Positions 6,552 to 12,178 of a stretch of DNA of 12,178 nucleotides are shown here, piece by piece. The DNA is from Candidatus Mcinerneyibacterium aminivorans (lineage in GTDB: Bacteria > Macinerneyibacteriota > Macinerneyibacteria > Macinerneyibacteriales > Macinerneyibacteriaceae): assembly GCA_008086245.1 (NCBI GenBank), contig VSIX01000136.1, positions 1 through 12,178 on the forward strand, read 5' to 3'. Position 1 is the first letter of the stretch; every line of letters starts with the position of its first letter. Both the position numbers and the translations under genes were made by a program. The notes below the pieces were generated by a model. That model saw only the letters and a program-made list of their open reading frames with translations, was not told where the DNA came from and searched no databases.

Positions 6552-8648
6552 ATGAGAAAAATTCTAATATTGATTTTGATTTTTACTTTTATTTATACAT
6601 TTTCTAAGTCAGCTGATAGAATAAAGCCTCCCGATGCAAAAAAGAAAAAACATGTAACTGAAATCCACGGGCATAAACTTGTTGATAACTATCACTGGCT
6701 GAAAAATAAAGATAAAAAAGAAGTGATTGATTATATAAAAAAGGAAAATAAATATACTGAAAATAAAATGAAGCATACAGAAAAACTTCAGCAGGAAATT
6801 TATGATGAAACAATAAAAAGAATCGATGAAACTGATTTAACAGTTCCGGAAAAACACGGAAATTTTTATTACTATACAAGAACAGAAAAGGATAAACAGT
6901 ATAAAATTTACTGCAGAAAAAAGGGTTCACTGGATGCAGAAGAAGAGGTTATCCTGAATGTTAATAAACTGGCAGAAGATTACGATTATTATGATCTTGG
7001 AGTTTTTAAAATAAGTCCAAATCATAACCTGCTGGCTTTTAGCTATGATACTAAAGGATCCGAAAGATATAATTTGAGAATTAAAAACCTTGAAACAGGT
7101 GAGATTCTTGATGATAGGATTGATAATATAGATGATTTTGTCTGGGCCAATGATAATAAAACATTTTTCTACACTGTACAAAATAGTGCAAATAGACCAA
7201 ATAAATTATACAAACACAGATTGAATCAGAAAAGAGAAAAGGATCCTTTACTGTATAAAGAAAATGATGAAAAATTCTAGATGTGGGTATCCAAGTCAAA
7301 AAGTGATAAGTATATTTTCATGGGGACAGCAAGTAAGACCACTTCAGAAATGTATTTTATAAATGCAGATAGTCCTGAAGATGAATTTAAATTAATAAAA
7401 AAAAGAGAAAAAGGGGTTGAATATTATCCCTATCATAACGGGAAATATTTTTATATCCTTACCAATAAAAATGCTCTTAATTTCAAAGTAATGAGAACTC
7501 CTGTGAAAAAACACGATGAAAAAAACTGGAAAACTTTTATTCCCCATAAAAAAAATACCTATATAGAAGATATAATGGTTTTTAAAGATTTTATGGTTTT
7601 ATCCAGAAGAAGGAATAGTTATAAAAACTTGAGCGTTTTAAATATTAAAAGTAAAAAGATTCATAAAATTAATTTTCCTGAAAAACTCTACAATTTTTGG
7701 CTGGGAAGTAATTACAATTTTAAAACTGATAAATTGAGATTGACATATACCTCATATTTAACTCCTAAAACAGTTTATGATTATGATATGAATAAAAAAA
7801 TTCTAAATATGAGAAAAAAGTATAATGTTAAAGGTTATGATAAGTCCGATTATGAATCTAAAAGAATTTTCATAAAATCATTTGATAATACCAGAGTTCC
7901 CATTTCTTTAGTTTATAAAAAAGATATTGATTTAAAGGATAAAAATCCTCTTTTGCTTCATGGATACGGAGCTTACGGCAGCAGCATGGATCCATATTTT
8001 TCATATTCAAGAATTAGTATGCTCGATAGGGGAATTGTCTATGCAACAGCACATGTTAGAGGTGGATCCGACATGGGTATAAAATGGTATGAAGAAGGCA
8101 AATTGTTAAATAAGAAAAATAGTTTTAAAGATTTTATTTCATGCTCTGAAAGTCTAATTTATAATAATTATACATCCAGAGATAATCTCGTAATTACAGG
8201 TGGAAGTGCCGGTGGGTTATTAATAGGAGCTGTATTAAACATGCGCCCTGAACTGTTCCAGGGTGCAGTTTTGAGTGTGCCATTTGTAGATTTAATTAAT
8301 ACCATGCTTGATGCTTCTCTTCCTCTAACAGTCGTTGAGTATGAAGAATGGGGGAATCCTGAAAAAGAAAAGAATTTTAAGTATATGTTATCTTATTCGC
8401 CCTATGATAATATAAAAAGTCAAAAATATCCACATATGCTGGTTACAGGTGGATTAAATGATACCAGAGTTCAGTACTGGGAGCCTACAAAGTATGTTGC
8501 TAAATTGAGAGATTATAAAAAAGGAGATTCCCGACTGTATCTAAAAATAAATATGGGATCGGGACATATGGGTGCTTCTGGAAGATATGATTATTATAAA
8601 GATATAGCTTTTGAATATGCTTTTATTCTGGATATATTGGGTCTATAA
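6552..8648 (+). pseudogene. ptrB: Oligopeptidase B (S9A serine peptidase) interrupted by one in-frame amber codon
   Basis: A member of the prolyl oligopeptidase family, closest to oligopeptidase B, which cleaves small peptides after basic residues. The full frame is 698 codons. An N-terminal beta-propeller is followed by an alpha/beta-hydrolase domain with Ser552 (GGSAGG), Asp637 (GGLNDTRVQYWEP) and His672 (GSGHMG). All three sit exactly 20 residues beyond the Escherichia coli PtrB positions as I recall them, so there is no net insertion or deletion. Oligopeptidase B hallmarks such as DASLPLT, EYEEWGNP and VRGGSDMGIKWYEEGK are present. Codon 243 (7278-7280) is TAG where the family usually has Tyr. 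An N-terminal hydrophobic stretch (residues 4-17, after MRK) looks like a signal peptide, unusual for this normally cytosolic enzyme. CGGAGGA lies just before the ATG. The alternatives to a nonsense mutation are a sequencing error, amber recoding or re-initiation at 7281. Confidence 0.88.
7278..7280 (+). other. In-frame TAG codon inside ptrB, followed directly by ATG
   Basis: The reading frame is identical on both sides (6552 and 7281 differ by 729 bases). The flanking residues, ENDEKF before and MWVSKSKSDKYIF after, align without a gap to the conserved propeller segment, in which Tyr occupies this codon in Escherichia coli PtrB. TAT or TAC to TAG is a single-base change. No Shine-Dalgarno sequence precedes the ATG at 7281; the upstream bases are A-rich. 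Confidence 0.85.
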
Positions 8649-8666
8649 GACTGGGACTAAAATGTC

Positions 8667-8696
8667 ATAAGAAGGCAGTTATTTCTGCCTTCTTAT
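8667..8696. terminator. Bidirectional terminator hairpin between ptrB and the ars operon
   Basis: A 12-bp perfect stem (8667-8678 with 8685-8696, core AAGGCAG/CTGCCTT) has a 6-base loop. It begins 19 bases after the ptrB stop codon. The right arm codes the last residues of the RseC-like protein, and that gene's stop codon (8679-8681) lies in the loop. T-runs on both sides are short. The hairpin sits between two convergent units, so it probably serves both. Confidence 0.7.
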
Positions 8697-9077
8697 TAAC
8701 TTAATTTCGGGTTTTCCCTTATTTCTATTTTTTATATCAAAAATTTTAATTACTCCGGCACTTAAAATTAGTCCTGCAACAGATCCTAAAATCGATAAAT
8801 TTTCTCCAAGTAAAAATACAGTATTAAAAATGATGTATCCAACTATCATAAAAATTAATGGTAGAAAAAACACTAGAAATGCAGCAAAGGTTTTGTTTAA
8901 TTTATATTCAATTTCTACAAAATCTCCTTTCTGAATCTCTGATTGAAAATATTCCTTTTTAAGAGATATTGTTTGTTCTCCTCCGCATAATCCGCAGCTT
9001 TCACATTTATCTTCCTCATAAATTGATAATATTACTTTATCATCTGATAATTTATTCACACATGCTTTCTTTTTCAT
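8679..9077 (-). CDS. RseC/MucC-like (SoxR-reducing system) membrane protein
   Basis: A 132-residue protein of the RseC family. It has an N-terminal cytoplasmic domain with cysteines at 6, 25, 28 and 31 (CESCGLCG), a short basic/acidic linker, two membrane spans at about residues 64-86 and 93-112, and a basic tail. The family includes RsxC-associated RseC of Escherichia coli, tied to sigma-E control and SoxR reduction, and clostridial members often found with Rnf electron-transport genes; a cysteine-bound cofactor is inferred. The start codon overlaps the arsR stop codon by four bases (9074-9077), so translation is coupled. GGCGG lies about 7 bases upstream. It is the last gene of the ars operon, which is not its usual context. 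Confidence 0.8.
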   Translation of the reverse strand: MKKKACVNKLSDDKVILSIYEEDKCESCGLCGGEQTISLKKEYFQSEIQKGDFVEIEYKLNKTFAAFLVFFLPLIFMIVGYIIFNTVFLLGENLSILGSVAGLILSAGVIKIFDIKNRNKGKPEIKLIRRQK

Positions 9078-9421
9078 TTATTACCGCCTTTATTGATATT
9101 ATTGCACTTTATCACATGATTTTTAATCTTCTTTCTATCTTTTTGGTAAATACTGTTATTTAACGATTTAATTATATTTAGTAATTTTTTCATGTTTTTG
9201 TCTCTTTTTATTTCGGGGTTTATATAGTAATAATTCCAGTAGCTTTGCTTTTGTTCCCTGATAAGATTCATTTTTTTTAGTTTTTTAAGGTGTTCGGAGA
9301 TTGTAGAATCTGATAAATTAAGTATTCCGGATATTTCACACACGCAGTATTTGCGTATCAACAGCATTTTTAGTATTCTTAATCTGGACTTAGAACCCAG
9401 CGTTTTAAACAGCTTATACAA
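9074..9421 (-). CDS. arsR: ArsR/SmtB-family repressor of the arsenic operon
   Basis: A 115-residue winged-helix regulator with the canonical opening FKTLGSKSRLRILKML and a recognition helix in LSDSTISEHLKKLKKMNLI. The effector motif CVCE (Cys26, Cys28) sits at the start of the DNA-binding helix, as in Escherichia coli ArsR (CVCD), which senses arsenite or antimonite. A third cysteine at 106 in the basic C-terminal tail could complete a three-coordinate site, but that is speculative. The start is a TTG at 9421 preceded by AGAGG at a suitable distance; the frame has a stop codon a few codons upstream and the next ATG would remove the first helix. It begins 21 bases after the redox-protein stop codon. 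Placement near the end rather than the front of the operon is uncommon; autoregulation through the upstream operator is expected. Confidence 0.92.
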   Translation of the reverse strand: MYKLFKTLGSKSRLRILKMLLIRKYCVCEISGILNLSDSTISEHLKKLKKMNLIREQKQSYWNYYYINPEIKRDKNMKKLLNIIKSLNNSIYQKDRKKIKNHVIKCNNINKGGNK

Positions 9422-9442
9422 TTCATTTCCTCTTTTAGTTAA

Positions 9443-9709
9443 TTATCTAATTTCATCGGATTTATAATTTTCAATTAGCTCAATAATTCTGTCTTTGCTC
9501 AATACTTTACCGCTTTCTACTATTTCACCATTAATGGCGAATCCTGGAGTTGTCATGACACCCATTCCTGCAATTTCTGTTAGGTCATCAATTTTTTCAA
9601 TAGTTATTTCTTCTTCAATTTTTTCGGATATTTTCTCAGCAGCTTTTTCAGCATTTTTAATTAACTTCTTACATCTCGAACAGCCAGTTCCAAGAATTTG
9701 AACTTTCAT
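9443..9709 (-). CDS. Small thioredoxin-like redox-active disulfide protein
   Basis: An 88-residue thioredoxin-fold protein of the redox-active disulfide protein 2 type. It has an N-terminal CSRC motif (Cys10, Cys13) just after the first strand (KVQILGTGC), and a cis-Pro loop MTTPGF (Pro55) that packs against the active site in the family. AAGGAGG lies 5-6 bases before the ATG. It follows arsC by 10 bases. In an arsenic operon it is a plausible electron donor for ArsC, whose catalytic cycle ends in an intramolecular disulfide that thioredoxin reduces; this pairing is inferred from order and chemistry. Relatives also occur with ArsP/permease and MerP-like contexts, so other thiol partners are possible. 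Confidence 0.9.
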   Translation of the reverse strand: MKVQILGTGCSRCKKLIKNAEKAAEKISEKIEEEITIEKIDDLTEIAGMGVMTTPGFAINGEIVESGKVLSKDRIIELIENYKSDEIR

Positions 9710-9719
9710 TTTTCCTCCT

Positions 9720-10133
9720 TCATTTCATTAGATTTTTTTTAATCCATTTATTAATTTTATTTCTAGTTTTTATGAAGGCATCAAGTTTATTTTTATAGCT
9801 TCCATTAACTTCTGAGGGGTCTTCAAAGGATGCATGGAAGTATCTTTTAGCTCCAGGGAAAAATGGGCAATTATTTTTAGCGTTATCACATACAGTAACC
9901 ACGTAATCAAATTTTTTGTTTTTAAAAATTTCTATAGTTTTTGAACGCTGGTCTGAAATATCGATATTAATTTCCTTCATAGCATCTATAGCTAATTTTT
10001 TTACCTGTGTTTTTTCTGTTCCAGCGCTGTATGCTTTGAGTTTGTCATTATAAATATTATTAACCAAACCCTCTGCCATTTGACTCCTTGCCGAATTATG
10101 TGTGCATATAAATAAAACTGTCTTTTTTTTCAT
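9720..10133 (-). CDS. arsC: Thioredoxin-coupled arsenate reductase (LMW-PTPase fold)
   Basis: A 137-residue enzyme that reduces arsenate to arsenite. It belongs to the Staphylococcus aureus pI258-type ArsC class. The phosphate-binding loop CTHNSAR (Cys10-Arg16) holds the nucleophile Cys10, and the redox pair is Cys82 and Cys89 (VCDNAKNNC). These residue numbers match the pI258 enzyme exactly. Asp105 in the EDPS motif is the general acid. I took the ATG at 10133 because AGGAGG precedes it by 4-5 bases; an upstream start at 10217 would run into acr3 and add 28 non-family residues. It lies 34 bases after acr3 and 10 bases before the redox protein gene. Cys89 to Cys82 disulfide formation requires a thioredoxin, and the next gene could supply one. 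Confidence 0.96.
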   Translation of the reverse strand: MKKKTVLFICTHNSARSQMAEGLVNNIYNDKLKAYSAGTEKTQVKKLAIDAMKEINIDISDQRSKTIEIFKNKKFDYVVTVCDNAKNNCPFFPGAKRYFHASFEDPSEVNGSYKNKLDAFIKTRNKINKWIKKNLMK

Positions 10134-10167
10134 AATCCTCCTATTTAATAAGGTTAATATTAAATAA

Positions 10168-11226
10168 TTAATTTTCAAGATTTCTTTTTTCAAACCAGGT
10201 TTTGGTTTTATTAGCAATTTTTACCAGGCTGAGCATAAGTGGAACTTCGACTAATACTCCCACAACTGCTGCAAGTGTTGCTCCTGATTGTAATCCGAAA
10301 AGAGATATTGCAACTGCTACTGCCAGTTCAAAGAAATTACTTGCTCCTATCATACCTCCAGGGGCAGCTACATTATGTTTAACATTCCATAGGTAACCGG
10401 CTAAATAAGCTATGCCGAAAATAAAAAGGGTTTGTATACTGAGAGGTATCGCTATAAGGAAAATATGGACTGGATTTTTTAAAATTATGTCTCCCTGAAA
10501 TGTAAAAATGATAATAAGTGTTAGAAGAAGACCTCCAACTGTTATATTATCAAACTTTTTAAGAAAAATATTATTAAAATATTCTTTGCCTTTTTTCCTG
10601 ATAATATGTTTTCTTGTTATAAACCCTGATATTAGAGGAATTACTACAAATAAAACTACAGATAGTATCAATGTATTATAGGGTATCTCGATATTTGATA
10701 TCCCGAGCAGAAAAGCAACTATTGGTGTATATAAAAAGAGTATTATAATATCATTTACAGCAACCTGCATTAAGGTATATTCTGGATTTCCTCTCGTAAG
10801 ATAGCTCCAAACAAAAACCATTGCAGTACATGGAGCCGCTCCAAGAAGAACTGCACCTGCAATATATTCTGTAGATAATTCGGGAGAGATAAAATTTGAA
10901 AAAATTATTTTAAAAAATAAATATGCAAATCCATACATTGTAAAGGGTTTTATTACCCAGTTGGTTATAAGGGTAATTGTCAGGCCCTTAGGTTTTTTTG
11001 CATTATGAAAAATACTTCCAAAATCAATTTTTAGCATCATTGGATAAATCATAAGCCATATAAGAATTGCTATAGGAATAGATACATGAGCATACTCAAG
11101 CTTACTGAGAAAAGAGGGGATGAAAGGAAGATATTTTCCTATCAAAATTCCAGTTACGATACACAGGGCAACCCAAATTGATAAATATTTTTCAAAAAAA
11201 CTGATACCTTTATTTTCTTTAGACAT
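10168..11226 (-). CDS. acr3: Arsenite efflux transporter Acr3
   Basis: A 352-residue, ten-span membrane transporter of the bile/arsenite/riboflavin (BART) superfamily that exports arsenite by proton-coupled antiport. Hallmarks visible are the conserved Cys133 in GAAPCTAMVFVWSYL (fourth span), the following TRGNPEYTLMQVAVND loop, NVAAPGGMIGASNFFELAVA near the second discontinuous helix, and Glu327 in GVLVEVPLML. Cys and Glu at these sites are required for transport in characterised Acr3 proteins. AAGGAGG sits 5 bases before the ATG at 11226. It is the first gene of the operon, so arsenite export leads the polycistron. Short basic C-terminus; nothing is truncated. Confidence 0.97.
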   Translation of the reverse strand: MSKENKGISFFEKYLSIWVALCIVTGILIGKYLPFIPSFLSKLEYAHVSIPIAILIWLMIYPMMLKIDFGSIFHNAKKPKGLTITLITNWVIKPFTMYGFAYLFFKIIFSNFISPELSTEYIAGAVLLGAAPCTAMVFVWSYLTRGNPEYTLMQVAVNDIIILFLYTPIVAFLLGISNIEIPYNTLILSVVLFVVIPLISGFITRKHIIRKKGKEYFNNIFLKKFDNITVGGLLLTLIIIFTFQGDIILKNPVHIFLIAIPLSIQTLFIFGIAYLAGYLWNVKHNVAAPGGMIGASNFFELAVAVAISLFGLQSGATLAAVVGVLVEVPLMLSLVKIANKTKTWFEKRNLEN

Positions 11227-11250
11227 AAGACCTCCTTATTATTATAATCT

Positions 11251-11270
11251 AATTCGGTAGTTACCTAAAT
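11251..11270. promoter_or_regulatory. Candidate ArsR operator upstream of acr3
   Basis: An imperfect inverted repeat with arms AATTCGGTA (11251-11259) and TACCTAAAT (11262-11270) around GT. Seven of nine positions are complementary. It overlaps the -10 box at 11269-11274 and the expected transcription start, where a repressor would block transcription. Confidence 0.5.
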
Positions 11271-11296
11271 AGTATCATTTTAATTTATCCTGTCAA
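11269..11296 (-). promoter_or_regulatory. Promoter of the ars operon
   Basis: On the minus strand a perfect -35 TTGACA (11291-11296) and a -10 TACTAT (11269-11274) are separated by 16 bases. This is the first strong promoter match upstream of acr3, about 43 bases before the ATG, and its -10 overlaps the putative ArsR site. Confidence 0.65.
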
Positions 11297-11411
11297 ATAT
11301 TTTAGTGTTAAATTTCTGTTAAGATTTATGTATTCTGTTATCTGCGGTATATTTCAGGATAGTTTGTACTTTTAATTAAAAAAACAAAATACAGACACAG
11401 ATTTACGCGGA

Positions 11412-11439
11412 TAATAATGAAATTAAAATTTCATTATTA
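11412..11439. repeat. 13-bp perfect hairpin inside the element
   Basis: The arms TAATAATGAAATT (11412-11424) and its complement (11427-11439) are separated by AA. It lies between two copies of the CGCGGAT motif (11406-11412 and 11441-11447). Confidence 0.7.
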
Positions 11440-11502
11440 ACGCGGATTATAAGTTTACTCGCCGATGCTACTCATAAAAGTTTCTAAAATAGAAAAGTAC
11501 TT

Positions 11503-11527
11503 AATAAATTCATTATATGAATTTATT
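11503..11527. repeat. 11-bp perfect hairpin inside the element
   Basis: The arms 11503-11513 (AATAAATTCAT) and 11517-11527 flank the loop TAT. The hairpin lies within the 15-bp inverted repeat at 11485-11499 and 11642-11656, so it would be a branch on that larger stem. Confidence 0.65.
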
Positions 11528-11748
11528 TCTTAAAATATTTTCTTTACATAAAAACTCGGAAAAATATGTGTAATTAATAATACCTTTTTATCTAAAGAAG
11601 ATATTTTGGTAAATTAGTGATTTTTTAATCAATAAATTAATTACTTTTCTATTTTAAAACATTAATACTTAGATAGTAATTTTATAGCTGCTTTTAAAAA
11701 ATTACATAAAATAAATTAATGCTTTTGAAAATAAAGCATATGAAATAT

Positions 11749-11795
11749 AATAAAAATCAAAAATGATAAGTTATTTTCATTTTTGACTTTTTATT
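11749..11795. repeat. Long hairpin with one bulge inside the element
   Basis: A 10-bp perfect stem (11757-11766 with 11777-11786, TCAAAAATGA and its complement) continues outward for 8 more pairs after one bulged base. It is one of three branches enclosed by the 16-bp stem at 11700-11715 and 11828-11843; the others are 11719-11739 and 11801-11826. Confidence 0.6.
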
Positions 11796-11800
11796 AATTT

Positions 11801-11826
11801 AAGATTTTAGATTAATCTGAAATCTT
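11801..11826. repeat. 26-base near-perfect palindrome inside the element
   Basis: The half-sites 11801-11813 and 11814-11826 are complementary at 12 of 13 positions, and the one exception would be a T:G wobble in RNA. No spacer separates the halves. Confidence 0.65.
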
Positions 11827-12061
11827 ATTTATTTTATGTAATTGGGGTACTTGAAAGGAAATACTTAAAATCAGCGGTAATCCGCGTCCATCAGCGTCAG
11901 GTATTTTTATTATTTGTAAATTATTTTTTGAAGTACAAACTATCCTGACGTATTAGGGTGTTATGTAGTCTGAATTTTGGTTTTTGTATTTATTCTTCAA
12001 AGAAATTTCATTCAAAGTTTATTCGATATATGTTGAAAAATTCAGTAGAGATTTTTATATT

Positions 12062-12090
12062 TTGACAAATCTGCAAAAAATGATAATAAT
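12062..12090 (+). promoter_or_regulatory. Promoter of ychF
   Basis: A perfect -35 TTGACA (12062-12067) and AATAAT (12085-12090, one mismatch to consensus) are separated by 17 bases. Transcription would start near 12097, shortly before the AGGAGG at 12110-12115. Confidence 0.6.
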
Positions 12091-12119
12091 AAGAGTAAAA
12101 GAAACTAATAGGAGGTAAT

Positions 12120-12178
12120 ATGTCCCTTAACTGCGGTATTATAGGTCTTCCAAATGTTGGTAAATCCACAATATTTTC
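12120..12178 (+). CDS. ychF: YchF/Ola1-type GTPase or ATPase, 3'-truncated by the window edge
   Basis: Only the first 19 codons are present. The translation starts MSLNCGIIGLPNVGKSTIF, which carries the P-loop GLPNVGKST and matches the well-conserved start of YchF, an OBG-family P-loop protein that binds ATP as well as GTP and associates with ribosomes. AGGAGG at 12110-12115 is 4 bases before the ATG. The GLPNVGKST form and the immediate N-terminal position favour YchF over Obg or Der, but the short stretch limits certainty. Confidence 0.85.
   Translation, partial: MSLNCGIIGLPNVGKSTIF

Larger units (their letters stand above)
11354..11948. repeat. 595-base element with 18-bp terminal inverted repeats (MITE-like or structured RNA)
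   Basis: The ends are perfect 18-bp inverted repeats: 11354-11371 (TCAGGATAGTTTGTACTT) and 11931-11948 (its exact complement). Inside, a subterminal 10-bp inverted pair (ACGCGGATTA at 11440-11449, complement at 11878-11887) is the only GC-rich part. Further nested arms are 11485-11499 with 11642-11656 (15 bp) and 11700-11715 with 11828-11843 (16 bp), each enclosing smaller hairpins. No reading frame of any note is present and no clean target-site duplication is seen in the bases just outside. This could be a miniature inverted-repeat transposable element or the template of a multi-branched RNA; both are inference. Confidence 0.65.

Noticed and set aside
6604-7299. Several open frames on the minus strand opposite yjbQ and ptrB
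   Set aside because: They mirror a well-conserved plus-strand gene, have no promoter or ribosome binding site, and their translations resemble nothing recognisable.
7281-8648. Second half of ptrB as an independent gene beginning at the ATG after the amber codon
   Set aside because: The ATG falls mid-propeller, has no Shine-Dalgarno sequence, and the family requires the N-terminal blades. Coupled re-initiation is not excluded, but an independent gene is unlikely.
10134-10217. Longer ArsC start overlapping the end of acr3
   Set aside because: The added 28 residues are not seen in the family, and a strong AGGAGG precedes the ATG at 10133. The catalytic Cys10 numbering matches only the shorter form.
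11354-11948. Known large structured RNA such as OLE RNA
   Set aside because: Size is similar, but I see no recognisable conserved OLE motifs and no companion protein gene; terminal inverted repeats fit a mobile element better.
1-12178. CRISPR array, tRNA or rRNA genes, phage or transposase genes
   Set aside because: No spaced identical repeats, no cloverleaf or TTCRA-type tRNA sequence and no transposase or integrase motif could be found on either strand.

Overview
This is an AT-rich chromosomal segment from a low-GC, Gram-positive-type anaerobe. The evidence is strong AGGAGG-type ribosome binding sites, sigma-A-like promoters, Lys/Ile/Asn-rich proteins with many acidic residues, and a mix of PTS-type regulation, cation/proton antiport and an ars operon. 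A halanaerobial (Halanaerobium-like) Firmicute is my best guess, but it rests on general character and not on a diagnostic marker. No rRNA, tRNA, CRISPR array, phage gene or transposase gene is visible.

Layout, left to right. (1) The 3' two-thirds of leuS, closed by a strong terminator at 1591-1616. (2) A three-gene operon at 1895-3894: a stand-alone PTS EIIA protein, a CPA2 cation/proton antiporter translationally coupled to it, and a small protein with PII-like (ferredoxin-fold) topology. (3) A 576-base gap (3895-4470) with several hairpins and a short hexamer array but no gene. (4) A divergent pair: an EamA/DMT transporter on the minus strand and a cysteine-rich DUF3795 protein on the plus strand. 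(5) yjbQ followed by an oligopeptidase B gene (ptrB), broken by a single in-frame amber codon at 7278 while the rest of the gene, including the full catalytic triad, stays intact and collinear. (6) A convergent terminator, then a five-gene minus-strand arsenic operon read from 11226 down to 8679: acr3, arsC, a small CxxC redox protein, arsR and an RseC-like membrane protein. It is preceded by a good promoter whose -10 overlaps a candidate ArsR operator. (7) An 893-base non-coding region holding a 595-base element (11354-11948) with 18-base perfect terminal inverted repeats and many nested internal hairpins. (8) The first codons of ychF at the right edge, with its own promoter.

How the genes work together. 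In the ars operon, ArsC reduces arsenate, the thioredoxin-like protein plausibly recycles ArsC or another thiol partner, Acr3 exports arsenite, and ArsR senses it. The coupled RseC-like gene is an unusual addition. In the EIIA/antiporter/PII-like operon, the transporter is flanked by two proteins of signalling families, which suggests ion exchange gated by PTS phosphorylation state and by a small ligand. That is inference from gene order and fold.

Points most worth a second look: the EIIA-antiporter-PII-like trio, the amber codon in ptrB (with no TAG used as a terminator by any of the 13 genes ending here), the structured element at 11354-11948, and the RseC-like gene in the ars operon.
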